Shown piece after piece: positions 1 to 11,589 of a DNA stretch of 64,000 bases. Location of the stretch: assembly GCA_937625935.1 (NCBI GenBank), contig OW569360.1, positions 248,001-312,000 of the forward strand, written 5' to 3'. The DNA is from Tetramitus jugosus (taxonomy: Eukaryota > Heterolobosea > Eutetramitea > Acrasida > Vahlkampfiidae). The stretch's first letter is position 1; each line of letters begins with the position of its first letter. Below the pieces are notes generated by a model. It was not told where the DNA came from, made no database searches, and worked only from the letters and a program-made list of their open reading frames with translations. The translations under genes and the position numbers were made by a program.

Positions 1-2901
1 TTTTAATTTACCCCGCGACTCTCTGCTATAACTAACATCGTGCACCGAATAGGGAGTAATTTTGAATGATGTTCTGTTGCTTTCATATAACCACTTGCCT
101 TCGGTTTCACAGTTAGGTCCATTAAGCAGCTTGTTTTCATAAAACTCCTTGGAAGGAAAGCGTGATATGGACGGATGCATTCTGTACTGTGTATCCAACA
201 AAATTTTCTCTGCTCCAGCTTTTAACAGCCTCTCCATCAAGGATTGTGTGTAATTATTATTCGATGACAATTTGGATAAAACGGTAGGTGGAAGCTGCTG
301 AGGATCTCCCACTAACGTTATCGACTTGCAATGTTTGTTAATCACAATCGGGGCAATACACTCCGGCTCAACACACTGGCACGATTCGTCAATGATAATA
401 TTGGAGATTGATGGTAAAGTGTGATGAGTAACACTGCCGAGTGTTGTACAAAACACATCAGTATTTGAGAGAATTTTTTGTCGAATGAACTTTTGTTGCG
501 AGAAGACATTGGCCATCTCCTTTTTCTTCGCTTGTTCATTTGATATCATTTGGTCGATAAAAGTCTGTTCCCGACGCTTCGCTAGCTCATACCGACCTTT
601 TGTCTCCAGCAGCTTCGTAGAACTTGAATCTTTTCCAATCATCTCATCGATCGTAGATCTAAACAAGTCTATATTCTTTCGCACCAGATCGAGCTCTGAT
701 TGTATTTGTTGTCTTTGTTTGTCATACTTCTCAACACAAGCTCGTTTCTTGGCATCAAACTCTTTCTGAACCAAGTTATCAATATAGAGGTGTACCACAT
801 CATAGTGAACTTTACTTTTCACACCTAGTCGAACGACATTTGGACGGTATACCTCTCCATTTTTATCAACGAGACCTTTTCTGTTTATCCTGGCAATTAA
901 CTCATCAACTGCAGCGTTACTCGGAGCACAAACCAAAATTCGTTTCTTAATTTGGTCTGTGGCCCTATCCTTCAATAAGGCAGCGATCGTTCCAGCTATG
1001 GTCGCCGTCTTTTGTATTATAGATGCGCGATGTGTGTAAAATGAGAGTCAGTACATGTATGCGGATGGGACAAATACAAAAAAATTATTATTCATACAAA
1101 CCTTCCCCGATCCCGGAGGACCTTGGATGAGAGTGAAGCCCTCTCTCTTTGAATAGACACAAAGAATGGCGCATATCTGAGAGGGATTGAAATTGTCGAC
1201 CAAGTATTGTTTAAATGCACTATTCAGACCAACACGATCGAGATTCAGGCTTTGGGGTTCATAAATATTAGAAATTGGTACTCGATCTGGTGCTAATACC
1301 GTACTAGCGATCGTAGGACTCAGTTGATCAAGTGAAAATATGGAGAAGAAGGCTCGAACAGTTGGAGCGAGAGGACACAACTTTTGTAATCGAATCTTTT
1401 TGTTCTGTGCTAACATCAAGCCTGTAGGTAGTTTGTGCTGCCAAAAACGCACTGTCAAAAGAGATCTCTTATCTTTACGTAACATGTTGACGTGCTCAAT
1501 CTTATTTTGAACGAGATGTCCAAACACTTTGGAGTTGTCGTCAAGAATAATCATAACATAATCATATTCATTGTACCACATTCTTTCCTTTGTTCTAGTT
1601 TCAGTTTCGCGATTAACCACATGTACCAAAATCTGCAAGTAGTCTCTCTCAATCCAAGGATCAGTACAAATGATGACTTCCTCACCTGGAAATTCTTCTT
1701 CCTCATATGCTCGTTGAATCTGTGCGAATGTTTCGGCGTACATGTGTGGTTCATAAACGGATGCGTACTGATCAACATTCGAAAAACATAAAGGAATGCG
1801 CGGTGGTTCTTTCTTCAACAGTTCAATCTTCTTTGCGTCATCGGTTGGACTCACTGATGCAATAAATCTTACAATTCTGTTCTTCCTCCGCTCAATATCG
1901 CCCCTTCTTCGATTTTCTAGTTCTTGCGCTCGTAATTCTTCATTTCTAGCATTCTTTTCAAATGATTGGGACAAGATCAATACTTTGCGTTCGTTCGTGT
2001 GATGAGACATTTCCTCTGCTGCACTTTCAAGTTTTCTCCTCTCTCTGTCTTCCATCAATTTTTGATCCTCTCGTTCTTGATTTATAATACTGCCCGTACT
2101 GAGTTTGGGTACATGGATTTGCTCTTTTATCGTTCGCTTTAACAAGTCTGAGTGTGCAGAATCATCTCCACCATCACGATTACGCACCAATTTACTCGAT
2201 TTTTTTAATGGAGGGTTCACTGGCAATGCAGTCGACCCACCACGAGCCGAAGACTTTTGGAATGGAATCGTTTTCACACTGGCCATCTTCGAATCATTGT
2301 TCACATCTTTTGACACAACTTCGCTCTGATTCATATGAGATGACACATATGAGTTGATTTGAGGTGTGTTCGTGCTGAGTTTCATCTTTTTAGGTGGTGC
2401 CAGATAGTCATCGTCATTGTTCAGCGTTGATGCAACTGAAGAAATGGGTCGTTTTTGGCTCCGAGATGTTGTTTGATTGATATTTCTAGAGCTTGACGCA
2501 ACTATGTTTTGCTGAGCACTATTACTAATGTATTGTTCAAAATCAAATGTTGATGTTTGTTCATCACTGACGTAACCTGTTTCGACATATGGATCATAGT
2601 CATCATCCTGCTCATCATCATCATCATCAATATCTGTGATATCAATGACAGCAATATTGTTGTTTTTGCTGCTACTGCCGCTACTTGATGAAGCAACCAT
2701 TTGATTGGTGTCTCCTTTGTGCAAAAAATCATCAAAATCGTCGATTGATGTGACAAAGGCATGTTGTGGCTGTGATCCCGTGGTAGTGGAAGGTGTTGTT
2801 AGATCCATATCATATTCATCATTATCTGAATCATCTGAATCATAGGCATTGAGATCCACATAGCTCATGTTTTTCAACTTTAATTTTGTTTTGTTGCGCA
2901 T
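1..2901 (-). CDS. Senataxin/Sen1-like superfamily 1 RNA/DNA helicase (3' end runs off the window)
   Basis: Two exons are visible: 2901-1102 and 1008 to beyond base 1. The intron 1009-1101 (93 nt, GT-AG) splits Walker A exactly after GPPGSGK; the next exon resumes TATIAG. Then come motif Ia (CAPSNAAVDEL), motif II (DESCQ), motif III (GDPQQLPPTV) and motif IV (QYRMHPSISRF), the set typical of UPF1-like SF1B helicases of the senataxin type. A charged coiled insertion of about 100 residues lies between Ia and II. The first 350 residues are acidic and Ser/Asp-rich without a recognisable domain. Family members resolve R-loops and help transcription termination in the nucleus. The open frame reaches 2925 only through TTG codons, so I start at ATG 2901; ATG 2868 is an alternative. 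It is divergent from the C5orf34-like gene with about 115 bp between ATGs. Family is confident; the orthologue within it is less so. Confidence 0.88.
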
Positions 2902-2942
2902 ACACAAATAACATTTGTTCGACAAACTTTTTGAACTAATGG

Positions 2943-2954
2943 TTTGGCGCCAAA
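2943..2954. promoter_or_regulatory. E2F-like palindrome in a divergent promoter
   Basis: A perfect 12-nt palindrome, TTTGGCGCCAAA, sits in the short gap between the helicase gene (minus) and the C5orf34-like gene (plus). It matches the animal/plant E2F-DP consensus core (TTTSSCGC on both strands). The same core occurs upstream of SPAG6 and near 60.0 kb. Function is inferred from the motif only. Confidence 0.4.
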
Positions 2955-3015
2955 AAATCTTACAGAGAAATTAGCCCAAAATGTTCGAGAAACACAAGCT
3001 CATCACTGTGGGAAA

Positions 3016-4134
3016 ATGTTGAAGAGGGTTCTCATATGGAATGATGGATCATCCGAAGCATTGTATATGGATGGAAGTGTGATTAGCCTCCACAAGGATC
3101 GCTCTTTATTTGATTATGTTGGAGACTCAGGTGTTGTTCAAGTAAATATCTTAACTCGATTTGCTCGAGATGAACCCTATGAGGAGAGTACAACTAGTGG
3201 AAACAAACACTCTATAAAGTCAAAACTATTGAACTTGTTGCATTTTGTGAACTCTCACATTACCGAACCTTATTTAGCTCGTCCCAATGTTCCCATAAAG
3301 GATGAAAAGGATGTTGTAAAGCGATGGCACAGAATAATGAGCGCAAACTGGATATTCTCCTCTCAGTATGTGATTATTCTGTCTTCTGGCTCTGTTCAAG
3401 TTAATTCGGTGGATGAAAAAGTCAGATTGACCGTAATGCCGAATGGAAGACGCATGAAAGCATCATACTTCGCAGAAATTCAGAAAAGTAATAATGATTC
3501 TAGTCTGAAGGAAAGAGAATATATTCTCATCAACCAGTATTTCTCTGTGTCAAGCTTTCCAGAAAACTGGATAATTCCTTTCACGATAGCCATGTATTAC
3601 TACGTCCAACATCATGGAATACACAATTCAGAATATGATTATCTTTTTCGGCAATTGAATCATGAACAGGAGTATCACACGGAACTGCCAACTTCAAAAT
3701 TACCTGAGATGGTGTCAGTTTATAGGTCTTCGAATCATGAAAGAGATTTAGCAAATAGAGCTAAAATGATACAGATATTTGACAGCACTAATGGGAGCCA
3801 AGGACGAAGTATTGCATCCTGTGTGATTAGCGACCATAGAATTATCTACCTCGAATACGTTGTCCAGTTCAACTTACTTTACCAATACGTCCTTAACTCA
3901 AGATGTGCAGAGGTCCATTCTGACGACTTATCTCTGATATCAACGGGAAACGACCAATATAAACTGTACTATTTCGAAAATTCGCCTGCTCAACGTTCAA
4001 TTATACACTCAAAGAATTGTCCCAGTGTATTTGTTGGCAGGCAGAGAGTAAATGTGAGTTTACTCTTGCCAGACTTGGAATCTTTCAGGATCAGAGCCAC
4101 AGAAATGCATCAAACATACGAAGAGAAATCATAA
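3016..4134 (+). CDS. C5orf34-like conserved eukaryotic protein
   Basis: Single exon, 372 aa from ATG 3016; the frame is open further upstream only by a non-ATG codon. The N-terminus (LIWNDGSSEALYMDGS) resembles the start of human C5orf34 (DUF4524), and residues about 110-150 (ANWIFSSQYVIILSSGSVQV and following) resemble its second conserved block, in which a short beta-rich segment ends in a hydrophobic repeat. This match also supports the chosen start, since the domain begins a few residues after the Met. The C-terminal half has no recognisable motif. The molecular role of this family is not established. The stop codon is 42 nt from that of the convergent tRNA-ribosyltransferase gene. The assignment is from remembered family pattern, so moderate. 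Confidence 0.6.
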   Translation: MLKRVLIWNDGSSEALYMDGSVISLHKDRSLFDYVGDSGVVQVNILTRFARDEPYEESTTSGNKHSIKSKLLNLLHFVNSHITEPYLARPNVPIKDEKDVVKRWHRIMSANWIFSSQYVIILSSGSVQVNSVDEKVRLTVMPNGRRMKASYFAEIQKSNNDSSLKEREYILINQYFSVSSFPENWIIPFTIAMYYYVQHHGIHNSEYDYLFRQLNHEQEYHTELPTSKLPEMVSVYRSSNHERDLANRAKMIQIFDSTNGSQGRSIASCVISDHRIIYLEYVVQFNLLYQYVLNSRCAEVHSDDLSLISTGNDQYKLYYFENSPAQRSIIHSKNCPSVFVGRQRVNVSLLLPDLESFRIRATEMHQTYEEKS

Positions 4135-4176
4135 AGACTAATGGAACTCTCTATTCGAAGAATTCAACTTTATCGA

Positions 4177-5424
4177 CTACACATTGATACCAACCTTGGA
4201 AAGTGCATCAGTTGCCCAAGTTGGGTACTTCTTGTCTGGGTACTGCAAAAACATAAAATCTTTCACAAACTTCTCAAAAGATCCGTCTATAATTGCTTCT
4301 CTCATCTGTTTCATTAATTGCATTTGATAGGCAATATTATGATGTGTCACCAAGTGGCAGCCAGTCTCCTCCTTACAAACAACTTGATGCAAGAATGCTC
4401 GTGAATAATTGTCGCGAACCATTCCAGGTACTTTCTCGTCCAATGGACCCAAATCACTCTCGTACTTTTGAGACTTTAGCTTCATTGTTCCATCACCAAC
4501 TAGTGCTGTACCGAAACGGGCTGTTCTACATGGATACACACAATCAAACATATCGACACCCAATGCCACACAAACAACCAAATCCACAGGATAACCAACA
4601 CCCATGCAATATCTTGGCTTGTTCTGAGGCAGTCTATCTGTGCACAAATCAACAATTTTCCAGAATTCATCCTTGGACTCACCTCCACTCAATCCACCAA
4701 TCGCATATCCAGGACAATTTCTCTTTATCAATCCATCCAAACAAATATTTCTGAGTCTGGGGTGCAATCCTCCTTGCACGATACCGAACAAATTCTGTGT
4801 CTGAGGAGACTTGTGCGCACGAATACATCTGTCCATCCATCTCAACGTTCTCCACATGGCTTCCTCCACACGCTTCTCATCAGGACACGTACTGCTCACC
4901 ACATCATCCAATGCCATCATAATATCTCCTCCAATCTGATTCTGAATGTGCATTGAGTGCTCCGGTGTCAACAACATTTGACTTCCATCGTGAGGCGATT
5001 GAAAGGTCACACCAGTCTCCGTTATATCCGCCAAATCCAGCAAACTCACCATCTGAAATCCACCAGAATCAGTCAAAATGTTCCGATTCCAGTTCATAAA
5101 CTTGTGCAAACCACCTGCTTCTGCCAATAGATCCGGTCCAGGTCTCTGTCCCAAATGATACGTGTTACCCAAAATGATTTGACAATTTAGATCCTCTAGT
5201 TGCTTGGTAGTGAGACCCTTGATTGTTCCCTGAGTTCCCACAGGCATGAAAATGGGTGTTTGACAGGTAAAGTGAGGCAATGTCAATTCAGAGGCTCTGG
5301 CCTTTCCGCACTGTGCAATAATTTTGTACTCGAGGGCTGATACTTTATTCTCTTCATAGTCGTGCAATTCAGATCTATCTAGATCTGATTGAACATCGAG
5401 TGAGGTGGCAGTGCTTGGCTCCAT
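4177..5424 (-). CDS. QTRT1: Queuine tRNA-ribosyltransferase catalytic subunit (eukaryotic TGT)
   Basis: Single exon, 415 aa, collinear with human QTRT1. The enzyme exchanges guanine-34 of tRNAs with GUN anticodons for queuine, as a heterodimer with QTRT2. Visible motifs: TDSGGFQM (catalytic/base-binding Asp, about residue 118), DGSQMLLTPE, FGIVQGG and GGLSGGE for substrate binding, and DMFDCVYPCRTARFG with the nucleophilic Asp (about residue 293). The C-terminus PTWATDALSKVGINV is the usual eukaryotic end. Odd: the zinc site normally written CxCxxC before YSRA(F/Y)LH is absent. The sequence after GPLD reads EKVPGMVRDNYSRAFLH, with no cysteine, while the fourth ligand His (THHNIAY) is kept. 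An N-terminal extension of about 30 residues is acidic. Shares a 311-bp divergent spacer with the LSD1-like gene. Confidence 0.95.
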   Translation of the reverse strand: MEPSTATSLDVQSDLDRSELHDYEENKVSALEYKIIAQCGKARASELTLPHFTCQTPIFMPVGTQGTIKGLTTKQLEDLNCQIILGNTYHLGQRPGPDLLAEAGGLHKFMNWNRNILTDSGGFQMVSLLDLADITETGVTFQSPHDGSQMLLTPEHSMHIQNQIGGDIMMALDDVVSSTCPDEKRVEEAMWRTLRWMDRCIRAHKSPQTQNLFGIVQGGLHPRLRNICLDGLIKRNCPGYAIGGLSGGESKDEFWKIVDLCTDRLPQNKPRYCMGVGYPVDLVVCVALGVDMFDCVYPCRTARFGTALVGDGTMKLKSQKYESDLGPLDEKVPGMVRDNYSRAFLHQVVCKEETGCHLVTHHNIAYQMQLMKQMREAIIDGSFEKFVKDFMFLQYPDKKYPTWATDALSKVGINV

Positions 5425-5735
5425 GTTTGTTGTTGTTTTCTTGTTTTTTGTGCAGTTTCACACAACAACTTCAATCAACTCATTGAGGAATCGGAGCGGA
5501 GTATATGATTCAGCTTCGACCTCTCAAATGTGGTTTGATGGGCGGCCAATAGTCGGAAACAACTCCTCGCGCTCCACCAACACCAACAACAAACTAACCA
5601 ATCGTCGGGTTCTCCCCCACACAACTCTCATTTCAATACATTTGTTCTGCTCGGTGTTTTGACCTCTATTGAAAACTCAAGCTAAAGCACGGTTGAAAGT
5701 TAAGTGTTGTCGTCATTCGTGAGTTGAATTAAGAA
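5425..5735. other. Divergent intergenic region between TGT and LSD1-like genes
   Basis: About 310 bp with no credible coding frame and no RNA gene that I can recognise. It must hold both 5' UTRs and promoters. It contains an inverted-CCAAT-type stretch (GGCCAATAG, near 5545) but no TATA box that I would defend. Confidence 0.5.
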
Positions 5736-8436
5736 ATGAGAGGCCGAAACACAACATCTACAGCTGCCAAAACGGCAGCAACTAATGCTGGCAGCCAGAC
5801 AGGAAGTTCCACATCCACTCCCACCAGAAGAAGAAGAGCCAAGTCAACCAACTCCAATTCTCCGCCATCCGCTACAATAAAAGTCTTGGCGACCAACAAG
5901 AACGAACAGCAAAACAATTACCAAACATCGATGCGCATGATGAAGGATAAACCAGTGGGAACTACTCACGGAAATAGCAAGATGCACGTCGGCACAAACC
6001 AAGGTAACTACCGCGTATTCTTAACAGACAAATTTTTTGTTTTTCAAGTCGAACAATCCAAATTGACACGAACAATAATGAATGATAGGAACCGTGGCAT
6101 CAAAATCTGGTCTGCCATCAAACTCTATGAGCGAATGGGAACATCATTCGTTGCAGTATCCTCCTCATTTGGTCGTCGTAGAGGAACAGTATGTCAAAAT
6201 TCGAAATTCAATACTATATCAGTGGTACTCTGATGTTCAAAGTTACTTGACAAGAGAGAAGGCATTGAAGGACTTGAAACCAAGTGAAATAGAATTGGCC
6301 AAGGTGACATTTGATTTCTTGAATCGGTTTGGCTACATTAATATTGGTTTGATGAAGAATATGCATGCTCTGCAATCAATGAATCATCACAAGAAGAAGA
6401 TTGCAATTGTGGGAGCAGGAATGTCAGGAATCATGGCCGGACACAAATTACAAATGTTGGGATATGATGTGACGATATTTGAGGCGAGAAAGAGGACAGG
6501 TGGAAGAATTGCTGTGGATTCAAATCCAAATTACTCGATTGATATTGGTGCTTCGATTGTAACGGGCAGTGATACGAATCCGATCTGCACTACACTTACG
6601 AAACAAACAAATCAATTTCACTTGCATACGATTGGAGATGTTGGCGCGTTGTTTGATGTGAATGGTGATGCGATCCATCTCAATTTGGACTTGAAAATTG
6701 AAAGAGAATTCAATCGAATATTGGATGCTGCATGTGATATGAAACGTCCAGAAAATGAGGAGAAGCGAAAATCTTATTTGACGCACAGCAACGAACGATT
6801 GGAAGAGATATCTCTAGGACAAATTTTATTCCAAATGATTGATGAATATGTCAATAGTGTACAAAACAAGGATGAGAAGGAGTTGTATCAGCGAGCTCTC
6901 TATTGGCATGTAGCAAATCTGGAGTATGGTACAGGAACTCACCTGGATCAATGTAGTTTATCGCACTGGGATCAAGACGATCAGTATGAGATAGGAGGCA
7001 AGCATAAATTTGTCAAAGAGGGATACACATCGATTATTAACTTATTGTCAAAGAACTTAAACATCAAATTGGGTCAAATTGTAGAGAAGGTTGAGTATCT
7101 ACCCAACATGTCAGTTAAATTACATACGAAACCGAATGCCGACTATGGCTCAAATCACACAATCAAGAATGTTCGAATGTCTCATACCTTAGACGATGAC
7201 TTTGCTGTGAGTGACTCGCATGAAGAACAGAGTGACAAAAGTGATGAAGAAACAGAAAAGGCAATTGATATTATGGATGGTGAAATCGTATCTGAATCAA
7301 TTATTCACGAATGTGATGCTGTACTCATCACCGTACCCCTAGGTGTATTGCAAAAGAAAACAATTAAGTTTGAGCCTGCTTTACCGGATTGGAAAACGAA
7401 AGCAATCGATAATCTGGGATTTGGTGTCCTCAACAAACTTATATTAACATTTCCCTATGTTTTCTGGGATCGTAAGATGGACTACTTTGGCAGTTTAAAC
7501 GATAACGTGGAAAATCGAGGTGGTCGCTACTTGTTCTGGAATATGTATCCCTGTTTAAATCAACCGGTGCTTGTTGCTCTCTTTGCTGGATCAGCAGCTC
7601 TAAGTATGGAATCCGAAAACATTGACAATCTGTTGAGTGATGCCATGGACATTCTGCGGAAAATTCACGGGCAGCATATTCCTCATCCAGTCAAGTACTT
7701 GAAGACATCGTGGTCCAGTGATCCATATGCGACCGGTACCTATAGCTATATCAAGTATGGTTCTGATGGTAATGATATGGATCTGCTAGCAAAACCTGTT
7801 TCGCAAAAAGTCTTCTTTGCTGGTGAGGCAACTTGGAGAAAACATCCATCCACAGTGTTGGGTGCTCTTCAGAGTGGACTCAGAGAAGCTGGAAGAATTG
7901 ACTTGGAGTTTCATAGATCACAACCAGCTCCTTCGACAAGCAGTAGCATTAACATTACGACAACACAAACCGAAAATCGTTCTTCAGTCTGGAAACGGAT
8001 GCCCAATCGGACAGATAGCGACCCCACGCTTCTGTCCCCCGCAAAGAAAGTCAAGATTATGCAAATCCTGAATGATATCAAACTATCTCAACCATCCCCT
8101 CTGATCCACTCTCCCTCGCCATCCTTTTCCAGACCGACAAACTCTGCACTGCCCTATGGAACCATGAATCAGTTTGTGTATCCTCCGTCCTATTCTCCAT
8201 TTCCACCTCCTGGACCACTATCTCAACAACATTACGCCCACCCCCACTACCAACATCTATATTACCACCCGAACTACCTCCATTCAACCAACAACTATCC
8301 GCTATTAATTCCAGCGACTTCCTACCCCACTCCAAACCCTTATCTCCAGTCTCAGTCGCCCTACAGTCGAATGCTTTGGAGTAATTACAACCAATACAAT
8401 CATGACACAAATCAAACAAACCAAAGAAAATCCTGA
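5736..8436 (+). CDS. LSD1/KDM1-type FAD-dependent lysine demethylase (SWIRM + amine oxidase)
   Basis: Two exons, 5736-6003 and 6089-8436, joined across an 85-nt GTAACT...TAG intron that restores the frame into TVASKSGLPS; 871 aa. A basic Ser/Thr-rich N-terminus is followed by a SWIRM domain (about residues 95-190, with FLNRFGYINIG), then the FAD fold IVGAGMSGIMAG (about 193), FEARKRTGGRI, and the amine-oxidase core to about 690. The family's essential flavin-site lysine is present in FGVLNKLIL, and the C-terminal FAD motif is FFAGEATW. LSD1 enzymes remove mono- and dimethyl marks from histone H3 lysines in the nucleus. Only a short acidic insert (about 365-405) stands where LSD1 has its long antiparallel Tower, so CoREST-type docking is not expected. 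The last 180 residues are a Pro/Tyr/Ser-rich tail. Confidence 0.92.
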
Positions 8437-8501
8437 CAGGGATTTTGTGAAAAGAGCAATCAATAAACACTATATTTATTCAATCCAACATTTCACTTTC
8501 T

Positions 8502-9789
8502 TTACAAACCACTGCTAATGACCTGTCCCAAGATCATCTTTAATCCGTTGAAGATGTTGCGCCATCCACCTTCAACACGCTTGTCCTGCAAAGAAACAAT
8601 ATCGGAATGAACGAGAGACACGACACACATGTCTCCTTGCTGATCAAAAGTCAAGCTCAACTTTGACCAACAATCAGCAGGCCAATCCTGGAACCTCCAC
8701 TTTTGAACAATCTTCTTATTCTCCTCCAATTCAACAATCTCAGCGACAACACTTGCGCCAAACATGGTCACCTTTCCGCCCACCTTCTTTTCAACAGTCG
8801 CTGGTGCACGTGTCATCATACTCAATCTTTGACTGTCCAAGAAACTGTCATAAATCATGGAGATGTGACCTCTGAGCTTTTCAGTCATCTTGACTGTGGC
8901 ACTTTGATTTCCAGATGCCAAACTCTTCTTGCTGTCTTCCATTGCCTTCTTTGACTCTGTAAAAGTGCCGCTGCTTGCACTAGTGCTACCACTATTGTTT
9001 CTACTGATTGCAGAAGTGCTGCTATCATTCTTCTTCTCCCTGTCCATTTTTTCCATTTCGCTCTCCCATTCCTTGTACTTTTCAGCCACGTTGGCACCTG
9101 CTTTCAACTCTGTCAAGAAAGTGACAATCTTTGGTCGCAAAAACGCTGGAACTTGCTTGTACACGAGATCTTTCAAGTCTCTCTGTTGTTTGGTCGCCTT
9201 ATTGTCAGAGTCGAGTGACACCTTGATCTCAAAATCATCCATATCGTTCTCATCTGAAATGTATGGCATGAGAACCTTGCCTGTTGCAGTAACCACTGAT
9301 TTTTTGTCTTTAGTCTGTTGTTCATCATCACCATCATCTGTTGTTGGAGTTGTTGCTTCTGTTGTGATCGTAGCTTTCCAATCAATTGCCACATCCAATT
9401 GATAGAATGTAATCAATTTTCTGTTTCAACAGTGAATACATGTGTTAGCATTTGAATGATCGCACACAACAAATCATAATTGCGCAAGAAAAAACATCAT
9501 TGTCACCATCCGTCTGTGTGTCTGTCTGGTCCGTCCGTCCATCTTCAGCTTACCTCTTTCTGTTTGCTACGTAGGCATCACCCTTGACATGAGTAATCTT
9601 GAGTAGTTGACACTTGGTACCACTCTTTTCATCCTCGTAGAATATTTGATTGGTCAACAGTTCGGCCAATCTCTTCTTGCACCACTCAATCACATTCTGT
9701 TCAGTCCAATGCCATCTGCCGACGTTGGTGCCTACTTTGCCCATGTCGTTCACGATCCATCTTGGGTCTGCTTGATCTGCTGTTGCCAT
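8502..9789 (-). CDS. AHSA1: AHA1-type activator of Hsp90 ATPase
   Basis: Two exons, 9789-9554 and 9420-8502, with a 133-nt intron (9421-9553); 384 aa. The N-terminal domain reads VGRWHWTEQNVIEWCKKRL and continues across the splice as NRKRKLITFYQLDV, which matches the AHA1 N-domain that binds the Hsp90 middle domain. The C-terminal SRPBCC-like AHSA1 domain (about residues 235-380) includes the WRFQDWP block and ends in IFNGLKMILGQ. A Ser/Thr-rich linker separates the two domains, and an Asp/Thr/Gln insert (about residues 95-120) is lineage-specific. The protein stimulates Hsp90 ATP turnover in the cytosol. The region upstream of its ATG is shared with FEN1 on the other strand. Confidence 0.95.
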
Positions 9790-10219
9790 TTTCTAGTTTT
9801 TGTTTGTTTGATTTTTGTTGTTGTTGTTGTTATTGTTCCAATGGAGGTGATGCGCGTGCTCTCTTTAGTTTCATCGGTGAGTCAGTCGCCTTGTATTCCG
9901 AAGATTCTCCGTAGCAAAGATTCCGAGAGCGGAGATACTGATGAGAATTCTCTGGTGAGCTTGGGATAGACAACACCATTCTTTGTCCTTGTTTCTTCAA
10001 CTGGTATGGAAGCAAGTTTAAATATGAGATCGGATCTCTTACTCAACGACAAGGAAATGAGTTGACGATAACAATTTTTGTGCAACTTTTTTCTGGAACT
10101 AGACTCGAAAATTGACCGTTATTTCACAGGTCGTTGCACACACAGAATTGAAAGCTCGCAAACAAAGCAAAACGAAAACGATAATAACCCAACATAATTA
10201 AGTAAACACAGACAACATC
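9790..10219. other. Divergent intergenic region between AHSA1 and FEN1
   Basis: About 430 bp holding the two promoters. It includes a GTT-repeat stretch next to the AHSA1 ATG. Short open frames occur on both strands (for example 9830-10015 minus), but none shows a family motif, and I treat them as chance. Confidence 0.4.
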
Positions 10220-11383
10220 ATGGGAATTAAAGGATTATCAGGTCTCATAGCAGACACTTGCCCACAAGCCATCTCAGAGGATGAACTAAAGAACATGTTT
10301 GCTCGAAAAATTGCATTCGATGCCAATATGAGCATGTACCAATTCTTGATCAGTATCAGAGGATCTCACGGTGGAGACTTGACAAACATGAACGGAGAAG
10401 TGACAAGTCACTTGCAAGGACTACTCAGTCGTACAATCAAGTTTTTGGAACTTGGCATCAAACCAATTTATGTGTTTGATGGTAAACCACCTGAGATGAA
10501 GAGCTCAGAATTGCAAAAGAGAAGAGAAAAGGCAAAGGAAGCCGAGGAACAATTTTCGCTTGCTGAACAGGCTGGTGACGAAGAAAAGATGATCATGTAC
10601 TCTAAGAGAACTGTCAGAGTTTCGCGTGAACAAATTGAAGATGGAAAGAAGTTGCTGAGATTGATGGGAGTTCCCGTTGTTGAGTCACCAACAGAAGCTG
10701 AGAGTCAGTGTGCTGAATTGGCCAAGAAGAAGCTTGTTTATGCGACTGGTACAGAAGATATGGATGCCTTGACATTTGGTACTCCCACACTTGTGAGACA
10801 CATGACCTTTTCAGAAGCTAGAAAGCAACCGATTCAAACATTTGACTTACAAACTGTGCTTGATTCATGGAAGGTAACAATGGATCAATTCATTGATATT
10901 TGTATTCTGTGTGGTTGTGACTACTGTGATACGATTAAGGGTATTGGTCCAAAGAAGGCACATCAGATGGTTAAAAAATATGGCGATATTGAACGTGTGA
11001 TCAAGAGTCTTCGAGACAAACCACAATATGTCGTACCTGAAAATTTCTTGGAAGAGGTCGTTAGAGCAAGAGTGCTGTTCAAGACTCCTGATGTTACTGA
11101 TGCATCAGAGCTCGAAGAATTATTGAAGTGGGAGGAGCCTGATGAGGAAGGATTGGTTGAATTCCTTGTGAAGGAGAAGGCTTTTGATGAAGCAAGAGTT
11201 AGATCATCAGTGAAAAGACTCATGACCAACAAGGGCAAAGCTCAACAAGAAAGATTGACCAGCTTCTTCCAGGTTGTGAAGAAAGGAAGAGGAAAGATTG
11301 AAAAGAAGGATGACAAGAAGGGCAAGGGTGCCGCAGGAAAGAGAAAGCGTGACGAAGGTTCATCAAGCAACAAGAAGAAGTAA
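10220..11383 (+). CDS. FEN1: Flap endonuclease 1
   Basis: Single exon, 387 aa, starting MGIKGLSGLIAD with the N-terminal Gly that family members need at the active site. All acidic metal ligands are visible: FDANMSMYQ (Asp34), VFDGKPP (Asp86), EAESQCAEL (two Glu, about 158/160), TEDMDALTFG (two Asp, about 179/181) and GCDYCDTI (Asp, about 233). The helix-hairpin-helix GIGPKKAHQMVKKYG follows. A PCNA-interacting box QERLTSFF stands at about 343-350, then a Lys-rich tail. It cleaves 5' flaps during Okazaki-fragment maturation and long-patch base-excision repair in the nucleus. Length matches the family. Confidence 0.97.
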   Translation: MGIKGLSGLIADTCPQAISEDELKNMFARKIAFDANMSMYQFLISIRGSHGGDLTNMNGEVTSHLQGLLSRTIKFLELGIKPIYVFDGKPPEMKSSELQKRREKAKEAEEQFSLAEQAGDEEKMIMYSKRTVRVSREQIEDGKKLLRLMGVPVVESPTEAESQCAELAKKKLVYATGTEDMDALTFGTPTLVRHMTFSEARKQPIQTFDLQTVLDSWKVTMDQFIDICILCGCDYCDTIKGIGPKKAHQMVKKYGDIERVIKSLRDKPQYVVPENFLEEVVRARVLFKTPDVTDASELEELLKWEEPDEEGLVEFLVKEKAFDEARVRSSVKRLMTNKGKAQQERLTSFFQVVKKGRGKIEKKDDKKGKGAAGKRKRDEGSSSNKKK

Positions 11384-11589
11384 CTTTACCGGGTGCACTT
11401 TCATGGAACGGCTGTTACTGAGTGGATCACGTAACATCTTTCGGACTTGCGCTCACCGAACTCGGGGAGATCTCATGTTCCGTTGCGCACGATCAAAATT
11501 AAAACCCTTTCTGCAAAACAAAAATCAACAACAACAACACGCACTGAACTTCTTGTACCATAGAGCAACAGAACAATCCTTCTCCCAAC

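Noticed and set aside
4293-4754. 153-codon plus-strand frame opposite TGT
   Set aside because: Antisense of the conserved TGT coding sequence; composition rich in His, Gln and Ser with no motif.
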